This document shows, in pieces, positions 43,139 to 51,955 of a stretch of DNA of 64,000 nt. Made by a program: the position numbers and the translations under genes. The stretch's first letter is position 1. Each line of letters begins with the position of its first letter. Origin of the DNA: Rothia dentocariosa ATCC 17931 (GTDB taxonomy: Bacteria; Actinomycetota; Actinomycetes; Actinomycetales; Micrococcaceae); contig NC_014643.1 of assembly GCF_000164695.2 (NCBI RefSeq), forward strand, positions 1,054,001 through 1,118,000. Direction: 5' to 3'. The notes beneath the pieces were generated by a model that did no database searches, was not told the origin of the DNA, and saw nothing but the letters and a program-made list of their open reading frames with translations.

Positions 43139-43795
43139 AGGGGTAGGTTTGCCGGGTTCTAGGAGAAAGGTAGGTTGTGGTGCCTCCTGCGTTGATTGGG
43201 TTGTTGGCGGGTCTTTTCGTTCGGAATGTTCCCTCGCTGAAACGTACGATGGGTCAGCCCGTGCTCGGGGTCAAACAACACCGACCTAAGCTTGCTTTCA
43301 TGATTAGCTATGCATGTTTGATAGGAATATATGCCATACCTACCTATCACTCGGTAATAAAAGGTTTTGATATAACGTTCTATATCATCACAACCGTTCT
43401 GGCAGGTCCTTTAGTATTTTCTATGGTGAATCATTGTCATGCGTTTTATATCCAGCAAACCGTCTCGGGGGTCTACTGGCGCAATTGGCGGTGGAAGATC
43501 CGGTATATGCCGTATGAGAGTATCAGCGAAGTACTGTTGCAAAGTAATGGGAAGAACGGGTACCTGAGGGTACGCAGCCGCAATATCAAGAGGGTACGGC
43601 TGAGTTTTGATCCGTGGCAGTTTGATGTATCTATCCTGTTTGCGATGGTTTTGTCTCGGGTGGAGCATAAGGAATGGCCACAGGACCTGAACGCGCAGCA
43701 GGTTGAGGAGTTGGTGGCTGGGTTTGGGTCGTATGAGAAGATGTTTGGGTGTATTGAGCGGTTGGCGTATGAGAAAAAACTCAAACTAGACTAGC
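42843..43795. repeat. 953-bp inverted repeat, right copy
   Basis: This is the partner of 31800-32752 in opposite orientation. It carries the 3' part of the 137-aa-type gene and the complete 205-aa gene. With the 386-bp repeat and the 83-bp tail repeat it makes the island a set of nested inverted repeats. Confidence 0.9.
43177..43794 (+). CDS. Membrane immunity-like protein (205 aa), right copy
   Basis: It is identical to the protein at 31801-32418: a GTG start after AGGAGAAAGG, three predicted membrane helices, then a PH-like domain (YWRNWRWKIRYMPYE, LSFDPWQFDVSILF). It is followed after 36 bases by the 84-aa gene, whereas in the left array a 227-aa gene intervenes. Total identity over the whole gene implies recent duplication or continuing gene conversion. 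Confidence 0.65.
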   Translation: MVPPALIGLLAGLFVRNVPSLKRTMGQPVLGVKQHRPKLAFMISYACLIGIYAIPTYHSVIKGFDITFYIITTVLAGPLVFSMVNHCHAFYIQQTVSGVYWRNWRWKIRYMPYESISEVLLQSNGKNGYLRVRSRNIKRVRLSFDPWQFDVSILFAMVLSRVEHKEWPQDLNAQQVEELVAGFGSYEKMFGCIERLAYEKKLKLD

Positions 43796-43830
43796 CTGCG
43801 CTGTTTCGTTTTAAGATAAAGGTGACTTTA

Positions 43831-44085
43831 GTGGATCTCGATGTTCTTCTCTATAAATGGTTTCTTATGATTCTAGGGGGAATCCTTACCGTTGGAACCT
43901 TGATCGCTACAATATTTACTCTTGTTTTCGGTCCAGGAATAGGTTGGGCGGCTTTGATGCTGTTTTGTTCGCTGATAGGAGCAGTTACCTTCTATAGTGG
44001 CTGGGAGATAGGTCGAGGACGTCCGGAAGAGCAGGAACCTGAAGACCAAGAAACCTCTGATGCAGAGCATCGTCAGGAATTATAA
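43831..44085 (+). CDS. Small two-helix membrane protein, mirror partner of the left-array gene
   Basis: The GTG at 43831 is preferred over the GTG at 43822. AAAGG lies 9 bases upstream of it, and the result (DLDVLLYKWFLMILGG) aligns end to end with the 84-aa left-array protein (DLETRIYKYSLMIGG). Two membrane helices are followed by GRGRPEEQEPEDQE and a His/Glu tail. Function is unknown; linked immunity role inferred. Confidence 0.65.
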   Translation: MDLDVLLYKWFLMILGGILTVGTLIATIFTLVFGPGIGWAALMLFCSLIGAVTFYSGWEIGRGRPEEQEPEDQETSDAEHRQEL

Positions 44086-44268
44086 CCAGCATCTAATATT
44101 GGCTAGGGGTGTGTTCGTGTATTCTGCACGAAGCGCATCCCTCTTGCTCTATTTATGTCCTGGTGAGGCTAATAAGACTCTCTGAGAGTACGTGATGAGC
44201 ATATAAGGAAAAGGTACAGCTGAAAAGACGTATCAGCAGATATGGCGGGCTAGAAAGAGCGCTATGAG

Positions 44269-44895
44269 ATGGAAAACGGTATTTTAGGTGGTCTGCTTGG
44301 CGGCCTACTCGTCGGAGCTATGCCCGGCATCCAACGTAAAGGTTCACATGTCTCCGTCGGGGTGAGGCAACACCGCCCGCGCTTTGTCCTCTACCTCGGA
44401 TGGGGAATATTACTTTTTATCCTAATACCCTTTCCTCTTTTTATAGATATTATGTTTGGGTTCGACCTTGGCATGCATATTTTTATATTTATATTAGGTG
44501 CCCCTATGGGGCTGGTAGTCATTATTAATTACTATGTGCTCTATATCCGGTTTGATGAGCACTCGGTCACTTGGCGTAACTCCCTCGGACGCACCTATAC
44601 CGCACCGTATACCTCGATTGATAGGCTCACGTATCTAGATAACAACCGCAACGGGTGGATTCGTATTATTTTCCGGGATCAGGGCAAGCGTAAGCGGCTG
44701 AGTTTTGATCCGGGGCAGTTCGATGGCACGGTGATTTTTGGTCATATTTTGTATAAGGTGCGTACGGGGGAGTGGGCTTCTTCGGTGCAGCAGTTATCGG
44801 AGTCTGGGTTTTTAGAGGGTCGGGAGTCGTTTGAGGCGTTACGAGAGATCCGATTCGTACGCAACTTACAAGCCTCAGCACCTTATACCGCGTAA
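44269..44895 (+). CDS. Membrane immunity-like protein (208 aa)
   Basis: This is the last gene of the right array and the intact counterpart of the broken gene at 29806-30451. The N-terminal ENGILGGLLGGLLVGAMPG helix and two further helices (about residues 43-95) lead to a PH-like part: YIRFDEHSVTWRNSLGRTY, SIDRLTYLDN, RLSFDPGQFDGTVIFGH. The WRN and SFDPxQFD motifs tie it to the 205-aa proteins. The ATG at 44269 follows GAAAGAG. The role as toxin immunity is inferred from the array. Confidence 0.65.
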   Translation: MENGILGGLLGGLLVGAMPGIQRKGSHVSVGVRQHRPRFVLYLGWGILLFILIPFPLFIDIMFGFDLGMHIFIFILGAPMGLVVIINYYVLYIRFDEHSVTWRNSLGRTYTAPYTSIDRLTYLDNNRNGWIRIIFRDQGKRKRLSFDPGQFDGTVIFGHILYKVRTGEWASSVQQLSESGFLEGRESFEALREIRFVRNLQASAPYTA

Positions 44896-45024
44896 TCCCC
44901 AGGTACATCAGCAAAACCTGCAAACTCCCCGCACCCGTGGGAACATAGTTTGCCCTAAATGGGTTCTTCCGGTGTATGCACTCTATAATAAATAGGCAAT
45001 AATCACCGACTGAAAGATAACAAC

Positions 45025-45735
45025 ATGCTGACTACTTCTGTATCCCGCCGCGGTGCTCTAGGCGTCTTGGGTCTTGGTTCTGCCGCGTTCTTGGCGGCGT
45101 GCTCCTCCTCTAACTCGAACGGCAACGGTGGGGACTCCGGCACATCGGCTTCCTCGACGAGTACCCGCAGCGACTACAGCGGCGAGGCTAAAATCGACAA
45201 GTTCGATACCTCAGCTGGCACCTACGAGCCCGCAACTCGCGAGACTCCCGCTAAGAATGTTCCCAAGCCTATCAAGCCTGAGAATATGAACGAAAACTCC
45301 GTCGCGGGTCTGTACTCTTCGATCGCATTCATCGGCGCGGCTTTGCAGTACGCACTGCAGACCGGCGATGTATCTCTGATCAAAGAAAGCGCTATGAGTG
45401 ATGAGGATAAAGAGCGCACACTGTCGGGTGCTCTTTTTGCGGACCTTCAGGGCGGGAAGAGCTGGCTTGCAGACCCTAAAATTGTGATGAACTTTGAGGA
45501 TGCTCAGCCTAAGGAAGAGAACGGCACCTACACGTGGCCGGTAACCGTGAATGTAACTCAGGGGGAATACGGCGTACATGATGGTGAGGTTGTAGATTTT
45601 CCTGAAGAACACCAGAAGCAAACTCAGAAGATTAACTTCACGGCTAAATACGACAATAACAAATGGAGTGTTGGGGGTTTCTATGAAACTGGTGGATCCG
45701 ACAGCTCCGCATCTCACGATACCCAGGACAGCTAA
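45025..45735 (+). CDS. Putative Tat lipoprotein, array member 1
   Basis: The signal has SRRGALGVLG and lipobox LAACSS, so probably Tat export and lipidation. A Ser/Gly linker leads to the family core: YSGEAKIDKFDTSAGTYEPA, KNVPKPIKPENM, SVAGLYSSIAFIGAALQY, then a divergent middle and a C-terminal beta part (GTYTWPVTVNV, INFTAKYDNNKWSVGG). The helix-then-sheet order suggests an NTF2-like fold. From memory the family is DUF6318, of unknown role. A terminator follows at once, so it forms its own unit at the end of the toxin island. Confidence 0.8.
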   Translation: MLTTSVSRRGALGVLGLGSAAFLAACSSSNSNGNGGDSGTSASSTSTRSDYSGEAKIDKFDTSAGTYEPATRETPAKNVPKPIKPENMNENSVAGLYSSIAFIGAALQYALQTGDVSLIKESAMSDEDKERTLSGALFADLQGGKSWLADPKIVMNFEDAQPKEENGTYTWPVTVNVTQGEYGVHDGEVVDFPEEHQKQTQKINFTAKYDNNKWSVGGFYETGGSDSSASHDTQDS

Positions 45736-45755
45736 TCACTAGTTCCGCATATAGA

Positions 45756-45802
45756 GCGGTGTCCCCCGGAATCTTCATACGTTCTAAGGGACACCGCTTT
45801 TT
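45756..45802. terminator. Terminator after lipoprotein 1
   Basis: GCGGTGTCCC (45756-45765) pairs with 45788-45797, followed by TTTTT. It separates lipoprotein 1 from the convergent alcohol dehydrogenase gene. Confidence 0.9.
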
Positions 45803-45900
45803 GCGTTAGGTTTTAGAACCCTATGTGCAGAAACGGGCGGCAACCCGTGCTACCGCAAAGATTCAGTACCTAGCGCACCCGTGTGAGAAGTCTTCTTGCC

Positions 45901-46929
45901 TTACCACAGGCTTGCGAAATCGAGCACCATACGCCCGTTGATCTTGCCTGCGTTCATCTCTTCGAAGACCTGCGGAGCCTCATCAACCTTGCGCAGCTGC
46001 ACTACGGGAACCACCAGCCCGTCTGCGCCGAACTGGAACGCCTCAGCAAGATCCTGACGGGTGCCAACCAACGAGCCGAGCACGCGAATACCGTCAAGAA
46101 CGACCTTCGCGATAGATAGCTCCATCTTCTCGGGCGGAAGACCCACAGCCACCACGCTGCCCCCGGCACGCACGCTCTCAACCGCCTGGTTAAAAGCGAC
46201 CCTCGATACCGCGGTCACCACGGCAGCTTGCGCCCCGCCGTCAGTTACCTCACGAACCTTCGCCGGTACATCCTCAACCTCACGACCGTTAATCGTGACG
46301 TCGGCACCGGTTTCGGCGGCAAGCTTCAGCTTGTCATCGTTAATATCGACGGCAATAACCTTGGCACCGAAAACCTTCTTGGCGTACTGCACCGCCAAGT
46401 TGCCCAGCCCGCCAGCGCCGTAGGCGACCAGCCACTGACCGGGGCGTATCTGCGATTCCTTAATCGCCTTATAGGTGGTTACGCCCGCGCAGGTAATCGA
46501 GCTTGCCTGCGCCGCATCCAGACCTTCGGGAACCTTTACGGCATAGTCTGCCGCGACAAGGGCATACTCACTCATGGCACCGTCCACGGTGTAGCCCGCA
46601 TTCTTGACGGTACGGCATAGGGTCTCCCTGCCGGAGGTGCAGTATTCGCAGTGCCCGCATCCCTGGAAGAACCATGCAATAGAGACACGGTCACCGGGCT
46701 TGAGCGATTCAACGCCTTCACCAACTTCGGTGACAATACCAATACCCTCATGCCCCAGGACGCGCCCCGGAACCTTACCGAAATCGCCAGCCGCAACGTG
46801 CAGGTCGGTGTGGCAGACGCCGGAGTACTCTAGCTTCACGAGCGCCTGACCGTGCCCCACCTCGGGCACGGGAACATCGGTGACATTTATCGAGCCATCA
46901 ACAACGTCAGGGACAACTACAGCTTTCAT
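45901..46929 (-). CDS. adhP: Zinc-dependent alcohol dehydrogenase, propanol-preferring type
   Basis: This medium-chain dehydrogenase (342 aa) oxidises short alcohols or reduces aldehydes with NAD in the cytoplasm. The catalytic zinc site is GVCHTDLH and [12 protein letters not shown]; the structural zinc site is [16 protein letters not shown]; the nucleotide fold is [14 protein letters not shown]. The length and motifs match AdhP/AdhA. AGGTTCCC just before the ATG is a modest ribosome site. It stands alone on the minus strand between lipoprotein genes 1 and 2, unrelated to them in function as far as can be seen. Confidence 0.93.
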   Translation of the reverse strand: MKAVVVPDVVDGSINVTDVPVPEVGHGQALVKLEYSGVCHTDLHVAAGDFGKVPGRVLGHEGIGIVTEVGEGVESLKPGDRVSIAWFFQGCGHCEYCTSGRETLCRTVKNAGYTVDGAMSEYALVAADYAVKVPEGLDAAQASSITCAGVTTYKAIKESQIRPGQWLVAYGAGGLGNLAVQYAKKVFGAKVIAVDINDDKLKLAAETGADVTINGREVEDVPAKVREVTDGGAQAAVVTAVSRVAFNQAVESVRAGGSVVAVGLPPEKMELSIAKVVLDGIRVLGSLVGTRQDLAEAFQFGADGLVVPVVQLRKVDEAPQVFEEMNAGKINGRMVLDFASLW

Positions 46930-47311
46930 GGGAACCTCCCGTGTACTAGCTCACTATCAATGTTCGTTTAATCGTAAAGCTCATATAGAGACTTTTCTAC
47001 AGTCCGGTGATATATTCAACCGCTAATACGGAATGGTACTCATGAGCGATTTTATGCTGTGCCGCAGCGCCTCTCTAGGAAGTCCACATAGAGAGCAAAT
47101 AGATAACGAAATGATGAAGACGTGTCCAGGAGCCCGGGGTTCAACAAAGCTCTAAGATACAATCGACGTAATGTCTCTGGTATGGAGCAACAAACTGAGA
47201 AGTTGAGGCTTATCTTCCGCCCCTGACTGCGCAGTTTTGGGCAAAAAGAGTGCTGGACCCGGAACCTCGCTCGTAACCGCATCCCTTGAGAGCACCGATG
47301 AAAGGGCAAAC
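46930..47311. other. Intergenic region between adhP and lipoprotein 2
   Basis: This 382-base divergent region carries the promoters of both flanking genes. I see no credible gene on either strand. No operator could be assigned. Confidence 0.4.
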
Positions 47312-48076
47312 ATGCCAACCCGTTTACCCCACCATATCTCCCGCCGCGCCGCCTTGGGTGTGCTGGGCGCAGGATCTGCCACCGTCGTTGTCGGATGCGC
47401 TCCCGCCGTCAAACCCGTGGATCTCGGGCAGGGGAGCTCGTCCTCCGCGAGCTCATCGTCGTCAAGCGCTTCATCCTCCAGCTCATCATCGAGTGCATCT
47501 ACTCTGCCCGGCAACTCGAAAAACACGGGCGATGTAAAACTCGAAAAGTACGACACCTCTGCGGGTGAACACCAGCCCGCAACCCGTACCGAGAAGCCGA
47601 AGAACGTTCCCAAACCCCTGCTCTCTGATAAAGCCAAAGAGAAAACCATAGACGGACTTTACGAAAACATCGCCTATATCGCGGCTTCTATGCAGTACCT
47701 CTTCCAGACCGGCGATATGGAGCCTTTCGAGAAATGCGCTCTGGTGTCATCCGAAAAGTCGAGTCTGTCCAGTAACACTGATGCTTCAAAGATGCTCAAA
47801 ATGATCAAAGAGGGCAATGCCTGGCTGGACAACCCGACCGTTGTGTTCTCCCTGAACACCTCAACCCCGAGCAGCAGCGGCAGCTTCTACTCCTGGGATG
47901 GCACGATGAAGATGAATATGGGTTCCTACGTCGTCGTGAACTCCATGAGTAAAGATGTGGAGTCCAGTAAACAACAGGTTGATACGGATATTACCTTCGA
48001 GGCCCTCTATTCGGGCAGCTCGTGGACTATTCGCAGCAGTGGGGGTGCTGCTGGAAGCGGCGGATTCTCCATCTAA
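47312..48076 (+). CDS. Putative Tat lipoprotein, array member 2
   Basis: The ATG at 47312 is chosen because AAAGG lies 6 bases upstream; the frame is open from 47237. Twin-arginine ISRRAALGVLG and lipobox VVGCAP are followed by a long Ser-run linker, then VKLEKYDTSAGEHQPATR, KNVPKPLLSDKAKEKTIDGLYE and a C-terminal beta part ending in a Gly/Ser tail. The middle (MEPFEKCALVSSEKSSL) is unlike its paralogs. Confidence 0.8.
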   Translation: MPTRLPHHISRRAALGVLGAGSATVVVGCAPAVKPVDLGQGSSSSASSSSSSASSSSSSSSASTLPGNSKNTGDVKLEKYDTSAGEHQPATRTEKPKNVPKPLLSDKAKEKTIDGLYENIAYIAASMQYLFQTGDMEPFEKCALVSSEKSSLSSNTDASKMLKMIKEGNAWLDNPTVVFSLNTSTPSSSGSFYSWDGTMKMNMGSYVVVNSMSKDVESSKQQVDTDITFEALYSGSSWTIRSSGGAAGSGGFSI

Positions 48077-48171
48077 AACATTGTTGTTTTAGCGGCTGGG
48101 GTTTCTTAGCCTCACTAGATTTGTGCCTTATTCGCTCTGAATGAGGCACATATGAAAGGAAAAAGAATACT

Positions 48172-48873
48172 ATGTCATCGTTGATCGTGACTCGCCGTAA
48201 CGCAGCGCTGGGCGTGCTGGGTGCTGGCACAGCGGCCGCGCTCGCAGCATGTTCTTCGTCGAACTCAAACTCCAGTGGCAGTTCGTCAAGCTCCAGTAAG
48301 TCGGAACCCACTATGGATTACGAGGATGAGGTCAAGTTCGACAGCTTCGATACCTCGGCAGGGGAGTACGTGCCCGCAACCCTCACCGAGCCCGCGAAGA
48401 ACGTTCCTGTTCCGAAGCTGCCGGAGAACGCTAACGAAAAGTCCGTTGAGGCTTTCTACACGCATATCGGTTACTACGCTGCATGCATACAGTATCTTTT
48501 TGCTACGGGTGATGATACTCCCCTTCGTAAGGGGTCTTTTGGAGAGACTGAAATTCAGAAATTTTCTAAGAGTTCTGTCATGGAACAACTTATACCCATT
48601 ATTAAAAGTGGGGAGAGGTGGTTCGGTAATCCTAAAGTAATTTACATTTTGGGAACTTCTCAGCCTGAAATCACTGTTGACAGTTATAAATGGCCTGTTC
48701 AGATGAAGATGGATCTAGGCGAATTTGTAGCATCTCCTAATGGCTACATTTACCTGCCCACTAACGATCGAGTCACCACAGAGAACGCTGACATTAGAGG
48801 TACCTACACCTACGCCGATAATAAGTGGGATATCGTTAGCACCGTCTGGTCGAATGTGGTAATATTGCATTGA
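48172..48873 (+). CDS. Putative Tat lipoprotein, array member 3
   Basis: GAAAGGA precedes the ATG. TRRNAALGVLG and LAACSS are followed by an Asn/Ser linker, VKFDSFDTSAGEYVPATLTEPA and KNVPVPKLPENANEKSVEAFY. From about 48530 to 48730 the DNA turns AT-rich and the protein diverges (FSKSSVMEQLIPIIKSGERW), then recovers with YADNKWDIVS. This change of composition inside one gene is a mosaic sign. Confidence 0.8.
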   Translation: MSSLIVTRRNAALGVLGAGTAAALAACSSSNSNSSGSSSSSSKSEPTMDYEDEVKFDSFDTSAGEYVPATLTEPAKNVPVPKLPENANEKSVEAFYTHIGYYAACIQYLFATGDDTPLRKGSFGETEIQKFSKSSVMEQLIPIIKSGERWFGNPKVIYILGTSQPEITVDSYKWPVQMKMDLGEFVASPNGYIYLPTNDRVTTENADIRGTYTYADNKWDIVSTVWSNVVILH

Positions 48874-48881
48874 TGGTTTAA

Positions 48882-48915
48882 AGCCCCGCAAGATTCCTAC
48901 AATCTTGCGGGGCTT
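48882..48915. terminator. Terminator after lipoprotein 3
   Basis: AGCCCCGCAAGATT (48882-48895) pairs with 48901-48914 across a 5-base loop, with a short T-run behind it. It lies just after the stop at 48873. Confidence 0.9.
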
Positions 48916-49166
48916 TTGTAATCTCAACCACCGCTCCCGGAACTTGACCGATTCACAAATAGTCGGAAAGTAACCGGTGAAATTCTTTGGCGCATCGCGC
49001 GAAAAAACTACCGTATTCTAAGACCCTAGAACGGCAGATATGCGGGCTCCCGCAGCCCCGATACACTAGAGTAGAGAGAAACACCCATGGCGAGTTCATG
49101 CGCTCGCCACCCGTGCTTTCCGCAGCCGCCTGCCCGCGGCGTTACGGAAGCCCCGAAAGGAACACC

Positions 49167-49889
49167 ATGCCACCTCATGATGTAACACGCCGTGCCGCCT
49201 TAGGCGTTGTCGGCGCTGGCTCTGTCATTGCTCTTGCCGGATGCGCCGCCTCCGTGAGACCCGTCGATGCCGCCGCTAGCGGCTCCTCAAGCTCTTCATC
49301 GTCAGCGTCGAGTTCGTCGTCCTCATCCTCTGCATCGGCATCACCCTCGGAGAGCATAAAAGACTACGGTACTACTATCAAAAACGATAAGTACGATACG
49401 TCGGCTGGCGCGTATGAACCCGCAACGCGTGAACATCCAGCAAAGAATATCCCTAAACCTGTTTTAGATGATAAAGCTAAAGAGAACTCAGCAGATGGCT
49501 TTTACGCTAATCTAGTCTTTATGGCAGGTGCATTGAAGTACCTTTTTGAGACGGGAAGCGACGAAATGATTAATAAGTCTGCATTGGCACAAAGCGAAAA
49601 GGATGGTTTCTTAAAAAATGATCAATTCTTTTTCGATAGGATCAAAGATGGTGAGATTTGGTTTGGTAACCCTCAAGTAACGTTTGCCATGCGCTCTCCC
49701 CGTCCCTCAAAAGCAAGCGGTGGCGGCTACAATTGGGGCGGTATGATGGTCATCGATTTAGGAGAGTTTCGTGCCTTCCCTGACGGAACTAGCGAGGACT
49801 ACACCGATGAAAAACAACGTAAGACAGAAACTTCGGTGTATTTTCAGGGTAAGTATTCTGATGGTGCCTGGCAGATCAAAACATTCTAG
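49167..49889 (+). CDS. Putative Tat lipoprotein, array member 4
   Basis: The ATG at 49167 (MPPHDVTRRAALG) follows GAAAGGA; the frame runs open from 48987 without a better site. Lipobox LAGCAA is followed by a long Ser/Ala linker, then IKNDKYDTSAGAYEPATREHPA, KNIPKPVLDDKAKENSADGFY. The central region (MINKSALAQSEKDGFLKNDQ) is AT-rich and divergent. The C-terminus keeps SVYFQGKYSDGAWQIKTF. Confidence 0.8.
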   Translation: MPPHDVTRRAALGVVGAGSVIALAGCAASVRPVDAAASGSSSSSSSASSSSSSSSASASPSESIKDYGTTIKNDKYDTSAGAYEPATREHPAKNIPKPVLDDKAKENSADGFYANLVFMAGALKYLFETGSDEMINKSALAQSEKDGFLKNDQFFFDRIKDGEIWFGNPQVTFAMRSPRPSKASGGGYNWGGMMVIDLGEFRAFPDGTSEDYTDEKQRKTETSVYFQGKYSDGAWQIKTF

Positions 49890-49931
49890 GTGTTAGTAAT
49901 TGAATGAATAGATGTGTTTTTCGGAGCATAT

Positions 49932-49978
49932 AGCTGGTCCCGCACGCATCGTATTGATGCATGCGGGACCAGCTTTTG
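49932..49978. terminator. Terminator between lipoprotein 4 and the Ter operon
   Basis: A 19-bp stem with one mismatch (49932-49950 with 49956-49974) has a 5-base loop and is followed by TTTT. It sits between convergent units. Confidence 0.9.
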
Positions 49979-50101
49979 CTATTAGTACTATGCGCACAGA
50001 AGCATTCCAAAGACAGCTCTTACCGCCATAAAGAAGAATAAAACCGCCGCTATGTACACCTTACGTACCTCTATTGAACACGTGCACAGCACGCCAAATT
50101 T

Positions 50102-50683
50102 TTAGACAAGGTACCTTTTTACAGGGTCGATAACATCGCGCGGGGTGCGTGCCGCACCGGGCAGCGGGTCTCCAATAGCCCGAAGCTCCCAGCCGCGACC
50201 TACGCGTGCCAGCAGGGCTACCATGAGCCCCGTATGTGAGCCCTTTTCCGTCATCGAAAAACGTGCCATCTCCTGGCGGGTAGCAACGTTTTCAACGCGC
50301 ACAAAGGCGTTGTCAATGTTGCTAAATTGGTCCCCGGAATATGAGGTAATCACCAGTGCCAAGAAAGCAACGCGCGCATCCATGCCTGGGAGGTTAATAT
50401 CGATAACCTCGTCGTCTCCTTCACCTGCACCCGTCAGGTTATCTCCGTGGTGAATAATAGAGCCATTGACCGAGCGTAACGACCCGTAGAAAACGACCTC
50501 AAGCAGGTTACCGGCTGCATCATAGCCGATCACGGAAGCATCCAGATCGACCGCTTTCTCTTTGATACGCCCAAAGAGTCCCTTGGTTTTAATGGGATCC
50601 CAGCCTAAGCCCAAACGAACCTGGGTGAGCGAGCTGTCTTTCGAGAGATCTAGTTTCTGGCCTTTTGACAGGTTAATAGCCAC
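50102..50683 (-). CDS. terD: TerD-family stress/tellurium resistance protein
   Basis: The 193-aa protein has the TerD opening NLSKGQKLDLSKD, the first core strand VRLGLGWDP, VDLDASVIGYD, the calcium-site block GDNLTGAGEGDDEVIDINL, and the late strand LLARVGRGWELRAIG. TerD proteins bind calcium and are linked to stress and tellurite resistance. It is the last gene of the minus-strand Ter operon; a hairpin at 50731-50780 precedes it, so it may also have its own expression. Confidence 0.92.
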   Translation of the reverse strand: MAINLSKGQKLDLSKDSSLTQVRLGLGWDPIKTKGLFGRIKEKAVDLDASVIGYDAAGNLLEVVFYGSLRSVNGSIIHHGDNLTGAGEGDDEVIDINLPGMDARVAFLALVITSYSGDQFSNIDNAFVRVENVATRQEMARFSMTEKGSHTGLMVALLARVGRGWELRAIGDPLPGAARTPRDVIDPVKRYLV

Positions 50684-50730
50684 AGTGCCTGTACCCTTCG
50701 TTAGTTATGTAGTTATGTGGTCATAGAAAT

Positions 50731-50780
50731 GCGGTGGGCGGATGCGCGGCGCACGCTGCGTCCGCATCGTCGCCCACCGC
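50731..50780. terminator. Hairpin between DUF475 gene and terD
   Basis: GCGGTGGGCG (50731-50740) pairs with 50771-50780, and GATGCG/CGCATC pair inside it. It is very GC-rich and without a long T-run. It may partly terminate the Ter operon before its last gene. Confidence 0.7.
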
Positions 50781-50814
50781 GTTGCTTGAGGGCTATGTGC
50801 CCTTGATCCTGCGG

Positions 50815-51912
50815 TTATGTGCTCTGCACCGGAGCGTCAGGTTCTGCAGTCTTTTCCGCTAGTGCTGCCTCCGCATGGTTTGCCTTGCGGGAGGAGATAA
50901 TCGACCCGGCGATAAAGACGATGCCGGAAAGGCCGATCACGTAGTCGGGAATATCCCACTTGAGGGTTGCCAGAAGCATAAGCGCGAGAACGCCGATAGC
51001 CCAGTGCGCGCCGTGGTCCAGGTAGCGCAGCTCTTGAAGGGTTCCCTTTTCGACCAGGTAAATGGTCATCGACCGCACGAAGAGCGCGCCCACGCCCAAA
51101 CCGATAGCAATAATAATGGGGTCTGAGGTTACCGCGAATGCGCCGAGAACGCCATCGAAGCTGAAGGAGGCATCAAGAACTTCTAGGAAGATAAACATGG
51201 AGAATGCTGCTTTACCGGTAAGTACGGCAACATTCGCCAGGGATTCTTCTTGAGATTCGTTTCGGTCTTCCATAAAGGTTGCCAGGCCGTTGGTCGCCAA
51301 GAAGGTGAGCATACCCAGCAGCCCCGAGAGCAGAATGGCGTACTGCTCATGATGCTCGGCACCGAAAAGCTGAGAAGCCGTCACTAAGATAACCCCGGAA
51401 ACCAATACAGGCATGGAATCAAAGTGCCCGGCTTTGGCGAGGGGTTTCTCGATCACGGATAGCCAGTGGACATCCTTACCAGCCTCGAAGAGGAAGGAAA
51501 GGAAGAGCATGAGCAGGAACATGCCGCCGAAGGAAGCGATGGTGTGGTGCGCGGATTCCAAAATGTACCCGTAGGTTCCGGGCGTATGCGGGTCGCCGCG
51601 TTCCATTGCAAGGTTCCAAGCTTCAACCGGACCTACGTTGCCTGCCAGGCAGACGATCAGGAAGGGGAAGATAAGACGCATACCAAAAACAGCGACCAGA
51701 ACACCGACTGTCAAGAAGATATTGCGCCATGCATGCGACATTTTGTCTAGGTATTTTGCGTTCACACCCGCGTTGTCGAATGAGAACACGATCTCAAGGA
51801 CAATCAGGATCGCGGCAGATACCATGCCGACAATACCACCATAAAAGGCGGCACCTATAAGTGCCGCAAGGGTAATCAAGAGATCGTATTTGAAGAATTT
51901 TAATAAAGCCAT
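50815..51912 (-). CDS. DUF475/TerC-like integral membrane protein
   Basis: The 365-aa protein is almost all membrane helices and carries the conserved acidic motifs EIVFSFDNAGVNAKYL and ASFSFDGVLGAF, typical of DUF475 proteins related to TerC. TerC-type proteins form membrane complexes with TerD-type proteins and are linked to metal handling. It sits between two terD genes. The start follows GGAGAG about 12 bases upstream. Confidence 0.88.
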   Translation of the reverse strand: MALLKFFKYDLLITLAALIGAAFYGGIVGMVSAAILIVLEIVFSFDNAGVNAKYLDKMSHAWRNIFLTVGVLVAVFGMRLIFPFLIVCLAGNVGPVEAWNLAMERGDPHTPGTYGYILESAHHTIASFGGMFLLMLFLSFLFEAGKDVHWLSVIEKPLAKAGHFDSMPVLVSGVILVTASQLFGAEHHEQYAILLSGLLGMLTFLATNGLATFMEDRNESQEESLANVAVLTGKAAFSMFIFLEVLDASFSFDGVLGAFAVTSDPIIIAIGLGVGALFVRSMTIYLVEKGTLQELRYLDHGAHWAIGVLALMLLATLKWDIPDYVIGLSGIVFIAGSIISSRKANHAEAALAEKTAEPDAPVQST

Positions 51913-51955
51913 GAGGGCAGAAGGCTCTCCTTCGCGTTAGAGATAAGGCAGGTTG

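Noticed and set aside
47052..47318. 88-codon minus-strand frame upstream of lipoprotein 2
   Set aside because: It overlaps the start of lipoprotein 2, is Arg/Leu-rich without motifs and has no ribosome site.
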